A stretch of DNA of 64,000 nucleotides from the NCBI RefSeq assembly GCF_018991925.1, contig NW_024748870.1, forward strand, positions 4,355,436 through 4,419,435, in the 5' to 3' direction. The notes under the pieces are model-generated. The model had not been told where the DNA came from. It saw only the letters and a list, made by a program, of their open reading frames with translations, and searched no databases. The position numbers and the translations under genes are program-made. Positions 11,651 to 24,563 of this stretch are shown here, in pieces (positions within the stretch are counted from its first letter, which is position 1; every line of letters starts with the position of its first letter). Source of the stretch: Homarus americanus. Lineage: Eukaryota > Arthropoda > Malacostraca > Decapoda > Nephropidae.

Positions 11651-13765
11651 AAATAAAATACCTGCTTAAAGACCCTAGCTGTTGAAGTGCAATAATATAC
11701 TATAACATCATGATCAACTTTTTATAAAACAGTAAGATTAATCCTTAAATAAAGTCAAAATTATGCATGCAGTCATTAGGGACTAAGGAGGCCACAGTAT
11801 CTCTCCCAGGCTGCTCGTTATTAATTTATAACACAAGATCCACACAATTTCCTTAACCAACCTGCTCGCTCGCTCACAATTTAAAGTTCCTTCTGTTTAA
11901 CTATAAGACTTTTAAGACGTATGTAACCTGAACTTGGCGAATTAGTTACACAAGATGGTAATCAAACGTGATGTATTAAATATATAGATCTGTACAGTGC
12001 AGTGGTTGTTATTGGATCCTACTGTCTACATGTTAAGTAAATTTGTATATCTGTCGAAAGTGAATGAAAATGATAATTTGAAAACGTTATAAAAATAATA
12101 ATAATAAAATTAATAAAACGTGAGTTAAAGGACTCATTAAACAGAACTAAACTCCCACATCTGCATCGTTGTTGACTAATGATAAACTTTTGTCTGTATG
12201 TAAATAAACAAACGTCATGCATTTATGTCAACGATATTAGATTAACTGTCAATTATGTTTCAGTTTCTTTGTTCTATTATTCAGTAAACAATTATAATCC
12301 TTTTTATTTTAGTAATTTCATAAAGTTCAATAAATGATTTAAACAAGACCGAGACGAGGCTGGTACAGAACAGTGCTATATATTTTATCAACCACAAAAT
12401 ATAACCGCATGAATTCCCTGCTGTATTTCGACATAAGACTGAATTAATTTCAAAGCAAATATTAAAAGAATAGCTCATATTTGATAACCTTAGTGTTGTT
12501 GTTGTTGTTGTTAATTACCAATTTGGATTAGAGTGCGCAAGATTTACTGATAACCCAACAGCTTATAACACAAGACTAAAGTGTTTAACTGTTTGTGACA
12601 ACGTAGGCAAGAAGTCCTCAGTAGCCTCATGTCTTGGGTTACATATTTACAAAACATTAAATTGAGCTACAGAAATACTTAGAAACAAAACTCTCATACT
12701 TTTTCCATATTTCATACTTATGTTTAGAAGAATAATCACTTAAAATGCATTAGTAAATATTAATGAGACGTATTTCTTAATTTTACCGCCAAGGGAACAG
12801 ATTGGTACCTAACCAGACTTAATCACTCCGTATATCTAACCTAACTTACTGATCCTTATATCAATCTAAATCAACTTTTTACCCCACTACCCTGATCTTC
12901 CTTTCCCTAACACACCTTTAATCTAATCTAATTTAACAAAGTATAACCAAACTAAACCCTCGCCTCACCTACCTTAACATTTACAGTATGAACAATTTGG
13001 TGTGACTGGGGATTAGTTTAGCTTCGTCGGTCCCATTACTAGATGGCGAAAATCTTAAGGATATTTCTTTTTAGTCTTATCTGGGTCCACACGCAAACAC
13101 ACACGTGGCTAACACACACACACACATACACACACATTGTCTATCCAGTAATCATATATTTTTTTTTCCAATATCATAAATAAATCACATTGCCATGGCT
13201 TTATAAAACTCTGCTGAATTTCGAAAACAATGTATCATTCGCCATCTGTTCTCAAAATACTGAACTGTGCAGAACTTTAGCCAATAGCAAAATAGAGCGG
13301 GAATATTCAACCGACAGGAATCAAAATTTTCAAGTTGTTCCTGAAGGATAGCGTTTAATGGGCGGAGTCTATGTTCAAGTAGTTAGGTAGTTGCCCTAAA
13401 ATGACCTTATTACACAGTACGTCATCTTGGAAGGTCATACAAACCTCACCTTTGACTCGCTATTCTTATTGGCTGAATGTTCCAGTGCTGTTTTCTTATT
13501 GGCTGAATACTGTGGACAGCTATGTTTTTATATGTGTATAGAGATGACAGAGATATCCACTGAAGAGCGTTAACACTACCAAAACACATACATTCACTTC
13601 CTCTTAAAAGACCACGTATCTCTCCAGGTAACTAATATTTTAACAGTAACTTTTAGCAGAAGTTAGCCTTATCAGCGTAGTTTGAGAACATGATTAAATT
13701 CTGCAAGTTATGTGGGAATGGTAGATTACTACAGACCAAAAAAAACAAAAACATTAACTCAGACC
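11651..13765. other. Long AT-rich stretch without recognised features
   Basis: Over 2 kb with no convincing exon, element or long tandem array. Minor items are a GTT run near 12494, a sparse degenerate CCTAA tract near 12830-12980, short CA runs at 13095-13137, and two copies of TCTTATTGGCTGAAT about 36 bases apart (near 13460 and 13496). Confidence 0.5.
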
Positions 13766-13769
13766 ATAA

Positions 13770-14335
13770 GGCGGGGAGGTGAGGGAGAGTTGGAGAGAAG
13801 GGAGAGGATAGGGGGGAGAGTGATTGAGGGAGAGGATAGGGGGGAGAGTGATTGAGGAGAGTGAGAGGAGAAGAGTGATTGGAGGAGAGGGGGGAGAGCA
13901 TTGAGGAGAGGATAGGGAGGAAGAGTGAGGGAGAGATGGGGAGAGCTGGAGAGAGGATAGGAGGAAGTGAGACAGAATGGGAAGGAGGAGACAGATCGAG
14001 GGATGGAAAAGGTGAGATGTTGGGTTAGATTAGAACAAGAGGGAGGAGAGAGGGAAAGCATAAGAGAGGGAAGACGGGAAAGAGAATAAGGGAGAGAGGG
14101 AGAGGATAGGGGAGAGGGGGTAAGGGTGAGACAGAATGAAGGAGATTGACAGAGAAAAATAAAGAAACGGAGGGAAGGAGGAAGATAAAAAAAACCAGCA
14201 GGGGATAAAAGGGGTAGAGGGGAGAGTAAAGGGTGTAAGGGAGAAGGGAGGAAGGGAGGGAAGGTAATGGAGAAGACTAGGGAGGGTCAGAAAGAGAGGA
14301 ATGGAAAAATAGAATTAAGAAAAAGGGAGAGAATG
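13770..14335. repeat. Purine-rich GGGGAGAG tract
   Basis: Almost all purine on the plus strand, built from degenerate GGGGAGAGTGATTGAGGAG-like units. The long minus-strand Ser/Pro/Leu frames here are artefacts of the composition. Homopurine mirror tracts of this kind can form triplex DNA. Confidence 0.85.
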
Positions 14336-14339
14336 ACAA

Positions 14340-14800
14340 ATTTACCACCACCACCACCACCCTTGGAATGACTCTGGTGTTAAGTTTGTATCCTGGTGAA
14401 GAACGTCCTGTGTATTACTGAGTGTTTTGTGTATTTCATGTAAGTATTAGTGATATTTTAACATAAACTTGATAAAGACTTGAGTGATATCAAGAAAAAT
14501 ACTCTTAAGTGATAAACCGCTCTAGGTTGAGAGACAAAGAAATGTACTGTCAACAGGAGCAACATTACCCACCAGCAAAGATGATTAGCGAATTGATTTA
14601 GACTAACGAGGAGGATTAATGATGGCGGAGCTGATCAGAGACACTCGTTGTTTTAGTTGTGTCACGCCAGGGGGACAGTGAGACGATGCGGGCTTAAGGC
14701 AAACACTTAGTGACCAGTCCTCAGCTGTCTCCTGTGATGAATGTGGGAAGGTACACAGGAGGAGCCGCCTGATGCAGGGCAGGGGAGAGGTAGCTACTGA
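14340..14800. other. Unannotated sequence
   Basis: No gene or element was recognised between the purine tract and the ACC array. Confidence 0.4.
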
Positions 14801-15040
14801 CAACACCACCACAACACCACCATCATCACAACACACCATTACCACAACACACCATTACCACAACACAACACACCACCACCACAACATACCATTACCACAA
14901 CACCACAACAAACCACCACCACAACACACTACTACCACAACACACCACCACCACAACACACCATTACCACAACACCACAACACACCACCACCACAACACA
15001 CCACCACCACAACATCACAGCACATCACAACACACCATCA
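14801..15040. repeat. CCACCACAACA minisatellite
   Basis: An irregular array mixing ACCACC, ACAACAC and CATTACCACAACACAC blocks. It produces a spurious His/Thr/Pro frame. Confidence 0.9.
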
Positions 15041-15152
15041 CAGTGTGGTGGTTGAAGATCCACTGAACATGAGTTTTGCAGCTTGACGTCTCCTGAATCA
15101 GGTGTGGTTGGTGAGACAGGTGATGTGGTAGTGTCCTGGTGGTCACTGAGTC

Positions 15153-15154
<2 letters not shown>

Positions 15155-15196
<42 letters not shown>
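15155..15196. repeat. GT microsatellite
   Basis: About 21 uninterrupted GT dinucleotides. Confidence 0.95.
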
Positions 15197-15197
<1 letters not shown>

Positions 15198-16010
15198 AGT
15201 AAAACCATAAGCTGTGTCCCCGAGAGTCAAGCTCCTCCGTGCACACACTGTGTTGTGCTTTACTCAAACACACGCACTGTTGAGTTGTGAAGGAGGTGTT
15301 CGGGGCGTGGCACCTCCGCTGTCAGGGGGAGACCATCAGGCCTCGGTGTGTGTCTCTTTCATGAACTTGATCAAGATTCATTCAATGAGATAAAACACAA
15401 AAGTTCAAGTAGTTGTTATCATTGTCTTACTGTAGTTAACAACACCATCTACCATTCTCTAATCACCGCTTATAAATGTTAGTTTTCACATTAAACAACT
15501 TTAAAAAAAAAAGTCCAGAACAATATAAAACAGCAACGAATTTAGACAGACACACCAAACAAAAACTCTAAAAGGGAGAATTGTTAGATAAGAGAGTGTG
15601 AGTGTACAGAGAGCCGCCTCTTTATCACAGGTCCAGCAGCTGGTTGTTTCTCAGGGTCGTGCAGGGTAAAGTGAACCTCAGGGCTGCGTCAATAAAGCCC
15701 CTAATTCCCTGACACAGCGGGGAGGCATCGACCACACCCATTTTAATCTACCTCTTCTCAATCACATTTACTGATATGAATTAGGCTGAGGTGAGTAGAG
15801 GGATGACCGTACCAAGCCGTCTCGTCCTCCCTCACACCTACACAGTGAAGGAAACATCTTGAGCGTTTATTATCCAGTGGTGATGGATGACGTGGGCAGC
15901 GGCTCATCCATACTAGTCCTGTGATGTGTATAGTTTGTTATACGAGTGAAGTTACCGTACTCACCCACTTGTTAAACTAGTGTCGAATCTCATGACCAAA
16001 ACAAACAAAC
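15197..16010. other. Unannotated sequence
   Basis: Moderately GC-balanced sequence with no recognised exon or repeat. Confidence 0.4.
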
Positions 16011-16018
16011 AGTCAGTC

Positions 16019-16182
16019 GCATCAGTCAAAAGTATCAGTCATATGTATCAGTAACAGGTATCAGTCACATGTATCAGTCAAAAGTATCAGTCACATGTAT
16101 CAGTAACAGGTATCAGTCACATGTATCAGTCACATGTATCAGTAACAGGTATCAGTCACATGTATCAGTCACATGTATCAGG
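16019..16182. repeat. 13-bp minisatellite, GTATCAGTCACAT
   Basis: About 12 copies of a 13-bp unit alternating between GTATCAGTCACAT and GTATCAGTAACAG, with AAAG variants, giving a higher-order 26-39-bp pattern. Confidence 0.9.
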
Positions 16183-16309
16183 TGTATTAGTCAGCTGCAT
16201 CCTCTCCTACACCTAATTTTCTGTGGCCGATCGTCAGGTGTTTTAGTTCGCGTCATCCTTTATTGAGAGTGACCTTCAGTTGCTGACACACGCGAGACAG
16301 TATCCGGCA

Positions 16310-16845
16310 GCTCCTCCCCAGCCGCCTCCTTTCTCCTCCTCATCCTCCTATTCTCCCTTTTGCCTCCACTATCCAGCCAGTCAGTTAGGCCTCCTCCCCC
16401 CCTTCCTCCCAGACCCTCATCCCCTCCTCCCCCCTTCCTCCTCCTCCTCCCCCTTCCTCCCAGACCCTCATCCTCCTCCTCCCCTTCCTCCCAGATCCCT
16501 CCATCCTCCTCTTCCTCCGACCCTCATCCTCCCAGACCCCTCATCCTCCTCCTCCCCTTCCTCCCAGCCCCTCATCCTCCCCCCCTTCCTCCCAGACCCC
16601 TATCCTTCTCCCCTTCCTCCCAGACCCCTATCCTCCTCCCCCTTCCTCCCAGACCCCCATCCTCCCCCCCCTTCCTCCCAGACCCTCATCCTCCCTTCCC
16701 AGACCCCTCATCCTCCTCCTCTCCTTCCTTCCAGACCCCCATCCTCCCTTCCTCCCAGACCCCTCATCCTCCTCTCCTTCCCCAGACCCCTCATCCCTCC
16801 CCTTCCTCCCAGCCCCCTCCTCCTCCCACAGCCAGCCAACCCTGC
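16310..16845. repeat. Pyrimidine-rich CCTCCCAGACCCCTCAT minisatellite
   Basis: Irregular units of roughly 25-35 bp built on CTTCCTCCCAGACCCCTCAT with CTC expansions. The strand is almost purely pyrimidine, and all three plus frames are open Pro/Ser/Leu artefacts. Confidence 0.88.
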
Positions 16846-17151
16846 TGACCATTGAATTATCTTATGGGTAGAATTATTGACTGCTGGAGTGATAACCTCG
16901 ATAATTATGTGGGAATTATCTTGGAGAATTACTGGTTACTGAAGGTCTGGATTAGAGTATTAGGTCGGAATTATTTAGTTGAAGAGAATTATTGATTCGG
17001 AGAGACAGTCTAGTAGAGGAGAAGGTTAGAACTATCTTTGTGTTGAACTAGAATTATTGGAAGTTGGAGTGGATGCCTACAGAATTATGTCGACTGAGAG
17101 GAATTAATACTGAGTACTGGATTAACAGAGTGGAGAATTAGATTGGAATTG

Positions 17152-17207
17152 GTTAGGTTAGGTTAGGTTAGGTTAGGTTAGGTTAGGTTAGGTTAGGTTA
17201 GGTTAAG
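17152..17207. repeat. Interstitial TTAGG array, GGTTA orientation
   Basis: About ten near-perfect GGTTA units, the purest run in this orientation in the window. Confidence 0.93.
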
Positions 17208-17254
17208 TAAGGTAAGTGTTTGTGTGTGTTTAATCATCATGAAGAGGTTCGTAC

Positions 17255-17519
17255 ATAGGAGGGTTTCCAGGGGGTAGTACACCGGCAAAAATCAAAATAG
17301 AATATACTAATGTTACCAGATTTAATTAATGAAGTGATATAAATTTAATGTTTACAATATGGAAAGTGGCTTCTCCCCAGGCACCAAATATGTTTTAACA
17401 CTGCCATTCTATATTGAAGTAGCGGTAATGAAGTACTATTCTGTATCCAGTGTCTCAGTAATGGGGGTACAGGTCGATGGTCTGTGGGTAGCTAGAGAAA
17501 AAGTTTGAGAACCCCTGAT
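17255..17519 (-). mobile_element. Probable hAT-type element, one terminus recognisable
   Basis: Read on the minus strand, the right edge begins CAGGGGTTCTCAAACTTTTT. This agrees with the terminal inverted repeat of many hAT/Charlie-like elements (CAGNGGTTCTCAA). The inner edge near 17255-17290, read the same way, has CTACCCCCTGGAAACCCTCC, similar to internal hAT sequence. The opposite terminal repeat and an 8-bp target duplication were not found, so the element is truncated or diverged. No transposase is encoded. Confidence 0.45.
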
Positions 17520-17526
17520 GCAAATG

Positions 17527-17528
<2 letters not shown>

Positions 17529-17570
<42 letters not shown>
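17529..17570. repeat. CT microsatellite
   Basis: About 21 uninterrupted CT units directly after the hAT-like terminus. Confidence 0.95.
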
Positions 17571-17572
<2 letters not shown>

Positions 17573-17812
17573 TTCTTACACACGATAGTATATTCTCGGG
17601 GATAAATAAATCAAAAGAGGAAGTGAGGCTGCAGAAAATGGCCGTGTGAGTATTGTCCTCTAGTTTACATAGGACTTAATCCTGTGAGCGAGAAACATCT
17701 TGTCTTGTCTGTAAATACGAGAAAAGTTTATTCCAAATGTCAGGAAATGTCGTGAGAACCTATACCATTTCCATGAACTTTTAGATTTTTTTTTTTTTTA
17801 CTGGTTCAAAGG

Positions 17813-18190
17813 TCAGACGTATGCACTAAACTACAAAATTAATGGAAAGTTTGTGTATATTCATTTGTTTCTGGTTTTAGCATCTCTTTTTTTTTGGTGA
17901 GGTTATATCACTTATAGATCTTCTAGTCCTTATAGTTGTTGTCCAGTATCAGACTTATGCACGGAGCTACAAAACCAATGGAATGTTTATGTATTTTCAT
18001 TTGTTTCTATACTTTTTTCTGAGAGGTTATATCACTTATACATATTCTGTCTTATAGTTGTTGTCCAGTATCAGACTTATGCACGGAGCTACAAAACCAA
18101 TGGAATGTTTATGTATTTTCATTTGTTTCTATACTTTTTTCTGAGAGGTTATATCACTTATACATATTCTAGCACTTATAGTTGTGTCTA
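17813..18190. repeat. Three tandem copies of a 122-bp segment
   Basis: Copies two (from 17950) and three (from 18072) are nearly identical over 122 bp; both open CAGACTTATGCACGGAGC and end in TTATAGTTGTTGTCC or a close variant. The first copy (from about 17813) is clearly diverged and longer. This suggests an older duplication and a recent one. Confidence 0.88.
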
Positions 18191-18514
18191 GTATATTGCT
18201 CACCCAAAATATACGTGCTTAATGACCCTTAATTATTGAGTTACAAAAACACACATAAATACTTTTCAAAACGACACATTTTTCTTCCTGTGTTGAATAA
18301 AATATTATGGCACTGAGTCGTGTGGGATATTGTTTAGTGGTTCATTATAAATTCATGATATACACTAGAGGACGAAAGGGTTGATGACTTTTTTCATTAT
18401 ACAGTAGCGTATTTAAAGATACTGTTGGAGCGACCAGCAGTGTAAGAGCATGAAAAATGTACCAATAATTACCTTCAGCTATGACTGCTTTATTTACTTA
18501 CCCTGGATTAGAAT

Positions 18515-18830
18515 TAATATTGGATGATTAAACACCGTAAAGTTAACTTAACCTAACCTAATCTATCTAACTTAACCTAACCTAACCAAATCAAAGATTA
18601 ACCTAACCTAACCTAACCAAACCAAACCAAGGACTAACCTAACCAAACCAAACCAAACCAAGGACTAACCTAACCAAACCAAAGAATAAACCTAACCTAA
18701 CCTAACCTAACCTAACCTAACCAAAGAATAACCTAACCTAACCTAACCAAACAAAACTAAAGACTAACCTAACCTAAATCCTCCAGGTAGATTTAGGCTA
18801 TTAATTATCAGGTGTTAAAAAGCTATAGGG
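18515..18830. repeat. CCTAA array with degenerate inverted flanks
   Basis: CCTAACCTAACC with CCAAACCAAACC variants fills 18545-18780. The left flank reads GGATGATTAAACACC. The right flank, read in reverse complement, has ACACCTGATAATTAATAG and then CTACC. The pair fits the inverted flanks seen at 42266-42511, 43645-44100 and 52785-52912. Confidence 0.7.
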
Positions 18831-19025
18831 GTTAATCCTCAGGTAATCCCATCCTAATTACTACACAATGGAAGATCTCAGCGACTTAGCCATCCTATCT
18901 CAGGTTAATAAAAGGTGTTGGAAATTAATCCCTTTCTCTGTACAGATTTCAGCTCTCTGTTAAGGGGCTGTTTGTATGCAGGTAATATCCTCAACAGGAG
19001 AATGGAAAGAGCACTACAGCGTTTT

Positions 19026-19700
19026 AACCTTAGTCAAGAGGTCAAACTTGGTCAAGAGGTCAAACTTGGTCAAGAGGTCAAACTTGGTCAAGAGGTCAAA
19101 CTTGGTCAAGAGGTCAAACTTGGTCAAGAGGTCAAACTTGGTCAAGAGGTCAAACTTCGTCATGAGGTCAAACTTCGTCATGAAGTCAAACTTGGTTGAG
19201 AGGTCAAACTTGGTCTAGAGGTCAAACTTGGTCAAGAGGTCAAACTTGGTCAAGAGGTCAAACTTTCACATGAGGTCAAACTTCGTCATGAAGTCAAACT
19301 TAGTCAAGAGGTCAAACTTGGTCAAGAGGTCAAACTTCTATGAAGTCAAACTTCAGCGAAGTCAAACTTAGTCAAGAGGTCAAACTTGGTCAAGAGGTCA
19401 AACTTGCCATGAAGTCAAACTTGGTCAAAAGGTCAAACTTGGTCAAAAGGTCAAACTTGGTCAAAAGGTCAAACTTGGTCAAAAGGTCAAACTTGGTCAA
19501 AAGGTCAAACTTGGTCAAAAGGTCAAACTTGGTCAAAAGGTCAAACTTGGTCAAAAGGTCAAACTTGGTCAAAGGTCAAACTTGGTCAAAAGGTCAAACT
19601 TGGTCAAAAGGTCAAACTTGGTCAAAAGATCAAACTTTGCCATGAAGTCAAACTTGGTCAAAAGATCAAACTTGGTCAAAAGATCAAACTTGGTCTAGGT
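19026..19700. repeat. 18-bp minisatellite, GGTCAAACTTGGTCAAGA
   Basis: About 37 copies. The left half carries AAGAG and the right half AAAAG, with local CATGA variants, so two subfamilies were amplified separately. Because 18 is a multiple of three, the array reads as six-residue repeats (EVKLGQ or SNLVKR) in open frames. These are not proteins. Confidence 0.95.
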
Positions 19701-19944
19701 CACACAACACTAGTATGATCTATCACCTGCCTCGTGTACAATCCCATAATTAATCTACAACCCGGAAATACCATAACCGATCTACAACCGGAAACAGGAA
19801 ACTAATGATTCTTTTCTCATCTTCAACACTAAAAATTTCTGTCAAATTGGATTCGAATTCAATTTCTTTTTAATGAATAAATTATTAATGAAAATTAAAA
19901 ATAGAAGATAAGTTAGAGAATTGTAGAAATAAATAACGATGAAA

Positions 19945-20292
19945 TGTTTGTTTATTTGTTTGTTTTTGTTTGATTTTTTATTTATTTGTTTGTTCGTTTG
20001 TTTGATTGTTTAATTGTTTGTTTGTTTACTTGATTGATTGTTTGTTTGTTTATTTGTTTGTTTGTTTGTTTGATTGTTTATTTGTTTACTTGATTGGTTG
20101 TTTGTTTATTTATTTGTTTGTTTGTTTGATTGTTTTATTTGTTTGTTTGTTTACTTGATTGTTTGTTTTTTGTTTGATATTTATTTGTTTGTTTGTTTGT
20201 TTGTTTATTTGTTTGTTTGTTTACTTGATTGTTTGTTTTTTGTTTGATATTTATTTGTTTGTTTGTTTGTTTATTTGTTTGTTTGTTTGTAA
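19945..20292. repeat. TTTG tetranucleotide array
   Basis: TTTG with TTTA, GATT and ACTTGATTG interruptions. A block of about 70 bp ending in TTACTTGATTGTTTG is duplicated. Confidence 0.93.
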
Positions 20293-20334
20293 GTTCACTG
20301 TAACGATATTTAAACGTTAAGTTGATTAAACACA

Positions 20335-20755
20335 ATGTAGGTTAGACGCAATGTTGGTTAGACACAATGTAGGTTAGATGCAATGTTGGTTAGACGCAAT
20401 GTAGGTTAGATGCAATGTTGGTTAGACGCAATGTTGGTTAGACACAATGTAGGTTAGATGCAATGTTGGTTAGACGCAATGTAGGTTAGATGCAATGTTG
20501 GTTAGACGCAATGTTGGTTAGACACAATGTAGGTTAGATGCAATGTTGGTTAGACACAATGTAGGTTAGATGCAATGTTGGTTAGACGCAATGTTGGTTA
20601 GACGCAATGTAGGTTAGACGCAATGTAGGTTAGACGCAATGTAGGTTAGACGCAATGTTGGTTAGATGCAATGTAGGTTAGACGCAATGTACTTTAGACG
20701 CAATGTACTTTAGACGCAATGTACTTTAGACGCAATGTAGGTTAGACGCAACGTA
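20335..20755. repeat. 16-bp minisatellite, GCAATGTAGGTTAGAC
   Basis: About 26 copies of a 16-bp unit with TAGG/TTGG and GACG/GATG/GACA variants. Each unit contains GGTTAG, the local telomere-like motif. Confidence 0.95.
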
Positions 20756-20818
20756 AAAAAACTCATAAACTGTCTTCATCACTACACATCAATATAATCA
20801 CCACATCAACGTTGTCTT

Positions 20819-20821
<3 letters not shown>

Positions 20822-20864
<43 letters not shown>

Positions 20865-21008
20865 GTGAATGCAGTAGTCTGGTGTCGATGTCAAGTCAAT
20901 CAAGATTCACCTCAGAGAGTCTATTTTTACCTACAAGAATAATCCACCCTTCCTTCCTTCCCTTCCTTCCCTCCTTCCCTCCCTTCCTTCCCTTCCTGCC
21001 TTCCTTAC
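20822..21008. repeat. CA microsatellite followed by CCTT-rich tract
   Basis: A CA run at 20822-20859 and a CCTTCCCTCCTT tract at 20941-21008 are separated by about 80 bp of ordinary sequence. Confidence 0.93.
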
Positions 21009-21164
21009 CTGCCTGACTGAATAAAAAATGTTTATTTTTACCGGCTGAGGGTGTTGTTGTCTTATGGTGAGGGAGTTTTCTGCGGTACCTGACGTGTGAC
21101 CAACCCGGCATTAACTCAGCTTTGAAGGATTGTTTATTTATCTTTGTGGATTAATTTTCTTATA

Positions 21165-21535
21165 TTTTCTTTCATTCTTAATTTTGTATTTTTTTCTCCT
21201 ATTTTTCGCCTATTTTTGCTTTACTTCCTATTTTTCGCCTATTTTTGCTTTTCTTCCTATTTTTCGCCATTTTGTTTACTTCCTATTTTTCGCCTATTTT
21301 TGCTTTACTTCCTATTTTTCGCCTATTTTTGTGTTTTTTGTCTTCATATTTTTGTTTTCTTTCAATTTTTATGTTACCTTCCTATTTGCTTTCTTCCTAT
21401 TTTTTTTGCATTTCTTCCTATTGTCATGTTTTCGTATTTTTTCCTATTTTTGTTCTCTTCCTATTTTATGTTATCTTCCTATTTTTTTTATCTTCCTATT
21501 TTTATGTTTTTCTTCCTATCTTTTATTATCTACTA
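21165..21535. repeat. T-rich minisatellite, CTTCCTATTTTTCGCC
   Basis: Units of about 28-30 bp (TTCCTATTTTTCGCC, then TATTTTTGCTTTA) that decay to the right. Phe/Leu-rich frames here are composition artefacts, not membrane proteins. Confidence 0.88.
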
Positions 21536-21540
21536 AATGA

Positions 21541-21680
21541 CTGACTCTGTGATTGACTCTTGTGACTGACTCTGATTTTTGTGACTGACTCTGATTTCGT
21601 GAGTGACTCTGATTTCTGTGACTGACTCCCTGATTTCCGTGACTGACTCTCTCTGATTTCTGTGACTGACTCTGACTCAT
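21541..21680. repeat. Minisatellite of about 20 bp, GTGACTGACTCTGATTTC
   Basis: Six or seven imperfect copies. Confidence 0.88.
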
Positions 21681-21788
21681 CCTTCACTCACCTCGTTCTA
21701 GTGATTGGTCAGATAAATACTGAACCAGAGTGTAAATATTGGATGATCTCAGCTGCACCAGCATGTATTATATAATAAGAGCGCTTAC

Positions 21789-21828
<40 letters not shown>

Positions 21829-22111
21829 CAGAACCATATAACTTTCCTATATCATAACATTTAACCTCTGTCATAAACACATTCATACAGCTAAACTACT
21901 CCATTATCTTTATCAATATATAAGTGAACGGGTAAGAGAGATAATCACATAGTTATCATATATATAGACTCATCAATGTGTGCAGCTATACTATATATCA
22001 ATATAGAATAAGTCTCATCAGCTGTTTTTGTGACGTCACTTAATAACACGAGACTCGCTAATGAAGTAATTTTCACTTTTCATCACCGAGGCTATGATGC
22101 TTTCTGAGGCC

Positions 22112-22112
<1 letters not shown>
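21681..22112. other. Unannotated sequence with CT run
   Basis: A CT run lies at 21796-21827. A perfect TGACGTCA palindrome is at 22031-22038. No gene was recognised. Confidence 0.5.
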
Positions 22113-22174
<62 letters not shown>

Positions 22175-22221
22175 GCAACAATAATGGCAACAATAATAAT
22201 AATAACAAAAACAATAATAAA

Positions 22222-22252
<31 letters not shown>

Positions 22253-22300
22253 GCAACAATAATAATAATAACAAAAACAATAATAATAATAATAAAAAAA

Positions 22301-22334
<34 letters not shown>
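22113..22334. repeat. AAT microsatellite with internal duplications
   Basis: AAT runs separated by AATGGCAAC and AACAAAAAC blocks. The interrupting block recurs about 80 bp apart, showing segmental duplication inside the array. Confidence 0.95.
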
Positions 22335-22335
<1 letters not shown>

Positions 22336-22539
22336 CAGGACCTTAACGCCGCCAGCTGCAGTAGATAAAACTAAACTATTACTGGAAGAAACTCCTGACA
22401 TTCCCGGACAGGTGTTTTAGAGAACTATTAGCCAGGTAAAGGTCATTCATGAATTAAAGACACCTGGTTAGCCTCTGCCCTATAAATTACTCTCCGTCTC
22501 CTGCAATCTTTACAAGAAACTGACCACAAGGGCTGACGA

Positions 22540-22541
22540 TG

Positions 22542-22620
<79 letters not shown>

Positions 22621-22631
22621 TGTGTGTGTGT

Positions 22632-22684
<53 letters not shown>

Positions 22685-22691
22685 TGTGTGT

Positions 22692-22731
<40 letters not shown>

Positions 22732-22755
22732 TGTGGTTCTGTGTGTGTGTGTCAG
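22540..22755. repeat. Interrupted GT microsatellite
   Basis: About 200 bp of GT with scattered GTCT interruptions, one of the longest dinucleotide runs in the window. Confidence 0.95.
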
Positions 22756-22930
22756 AAACAGCCAACACACACACCAAACATAATATTCAGACAAATACAA
22801 ACTTAAAATATATCAATGTTACGCTCGTGTGTAATTACCTCCACGCTGTAACTCACACCTGTACTAATTAACAGGTGAGTCGGAGGATTACCTGGATATT
22901 ACTTAACCCAGTATTACCTAAATGCCAGAA

Positions 22931-22969
22931 GAGAGAGAGAGAGAGAAAAAAAAGAGAGAGAGAGAGAGA
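22931..22969. repeat. GA microsatellite
   Basis: Two short GA runs around an A block. Confidence 0.9.
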
Positions 22970-23044
22970 TTACACGAGGAGACGACTGAGAATATTACAT
23001 AATAAAAATAACTACATAACTCTAATATAAAAATACATACAAAT

Positions 23045-24380
23045 ACAGTAAATACATCACCGTACTCAAACTATTACATCATCGTACTCAAACTATTACA
23101 TCACCGTACTCAAACTATTACATCATCGTACTCAAACTATTACATCATCGTACTAACTATTACATCATCGTACTCAACTATACATCGTACTCAAACTATT
23201 ACATCACCGTACTCAAACTATTACATCACCGTACTCAAACTATTACATCATCGTACTCAAACTATTACATCATAGTACTCAAATTATTACATCATCGTAC
23301 TCAACTATTACATCACCGTACTCAAACTATTACATGATCGTATTTCACACTATTACATCACCGTACTCAAACTATTACATCACCGTACTCAAACTATTAC
23401 ATGATCGTACTCCACTATTATATGATCGTACTCACTATTACATCACCGTACTCAAACTATTACATCACCGTACTCAAACTATTACATCATCGTACTCAAA
23501 CTATTACATCATCGTACTCAAACTATTACACCATCGTACTCAACCATTACATCACCGTACTCAAACTATTACATCACCGTACTCAAACTATTACACCATC
23601 GTACTCAAACTATTACACCATCGTACTCAAACTATTACACCATCGTACTCAAACTATTACATCACCGTACTCAAACTATTACATCACCGTACTCAAACTA
23701 TTACACCATCGTACTCAAACTATTACACCATCGTACTCAAACTATTACATCACCGTACTCAAACTATTACATCACCGTAATTTAAACTATTACATCATCG
23801 TACTCAAACTATTACATCATCGTACTCAAACTATTACACCATCGTACTCAAACTATTACACCATCGTACTCAAACTATTACACCATCGTACTCAAACTAT
23901 TACATCACCGTACTCAAACTATTACATCACCGTACTCAAACTATTACATCATCGTACTCAAACTATTACATCATCGTACTCAAACTATTACACCATCGTA
24001 CTCAAACTATTACACCATCGTACTCAAACTATTACATCATCGTACTCAAACTATTACACCATCGTACTCAAACTATTACATCACCGTACTCAAACTATTA
24101 CATCACCGTACTAAACTATTACATCACCGTACTCAAACGATTACATCATCGTACTCAAACTATTACATCATCGTAATTTCAAACTATTACACCATCGTAC
24201 TCAAACTATTACACCACCGTACTCAAACTATTACACCACCGTACTCAAACTATTACACCACCGTACTCAAACTATTACACCACCGTACTCAAACTATTAC
24301 ATCACCGTACTCAAACTATTACATCACCGTACTCAAACTATTACATCATCGTACTCAAACTATTACACCATCGTACTCTA
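23045..24380. repeat. 22-bp minisatellite, core CATCGTACTCAA
   Basis: About 60 copies of a 22-bp unit made of CATCGTACTCAA followed by ACTATTACAT. Position-specific variants (CATCG, CACCG, ACACCATCG) recur in blocks, showing higher-order amplification. The same 12-base core occurs in arrays near 43.1-43.5, 47.2-47.6 and 58.2-58.5 kb. Long open frames here are repeat artefacts. Confidence 0.96.
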
Positions 24381-24563
24381 GAGAGGTTAAAGAAATAGAA
24401 AAAAATAGTCTAACAAAAATAGAGCTAGTAATCTTCCTATTGCGATTTAAAACAGTGATCCTCGTAAGATTAATTCCGTTTTTTCCTTCCTTCCCTCCCC
24501 TACCGCCCTTCCCTTCCCCCCTTACCTGCCCACCACCTCCCCTTCCGCCACCCTCGCCACCAG

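Noticed and set aside
18545..18780. TRAS/SART telomere-specific LINE insertions
   Set aside because: No reverse transcriptase sequence borders any TTAGG array here; the two LINEs in the window lie away from the arrays.
21130..21540. Membrane protein with Phe-rich helices
   Set aside because: The T-rich minisatellite gives hydrophobic residues in all three plus frames.
23334..24114. Long open frames in the 22-bp array
   Set aside because: They follow the repeat, change frame at every indel and have no start context or domain. The array itself explains them.
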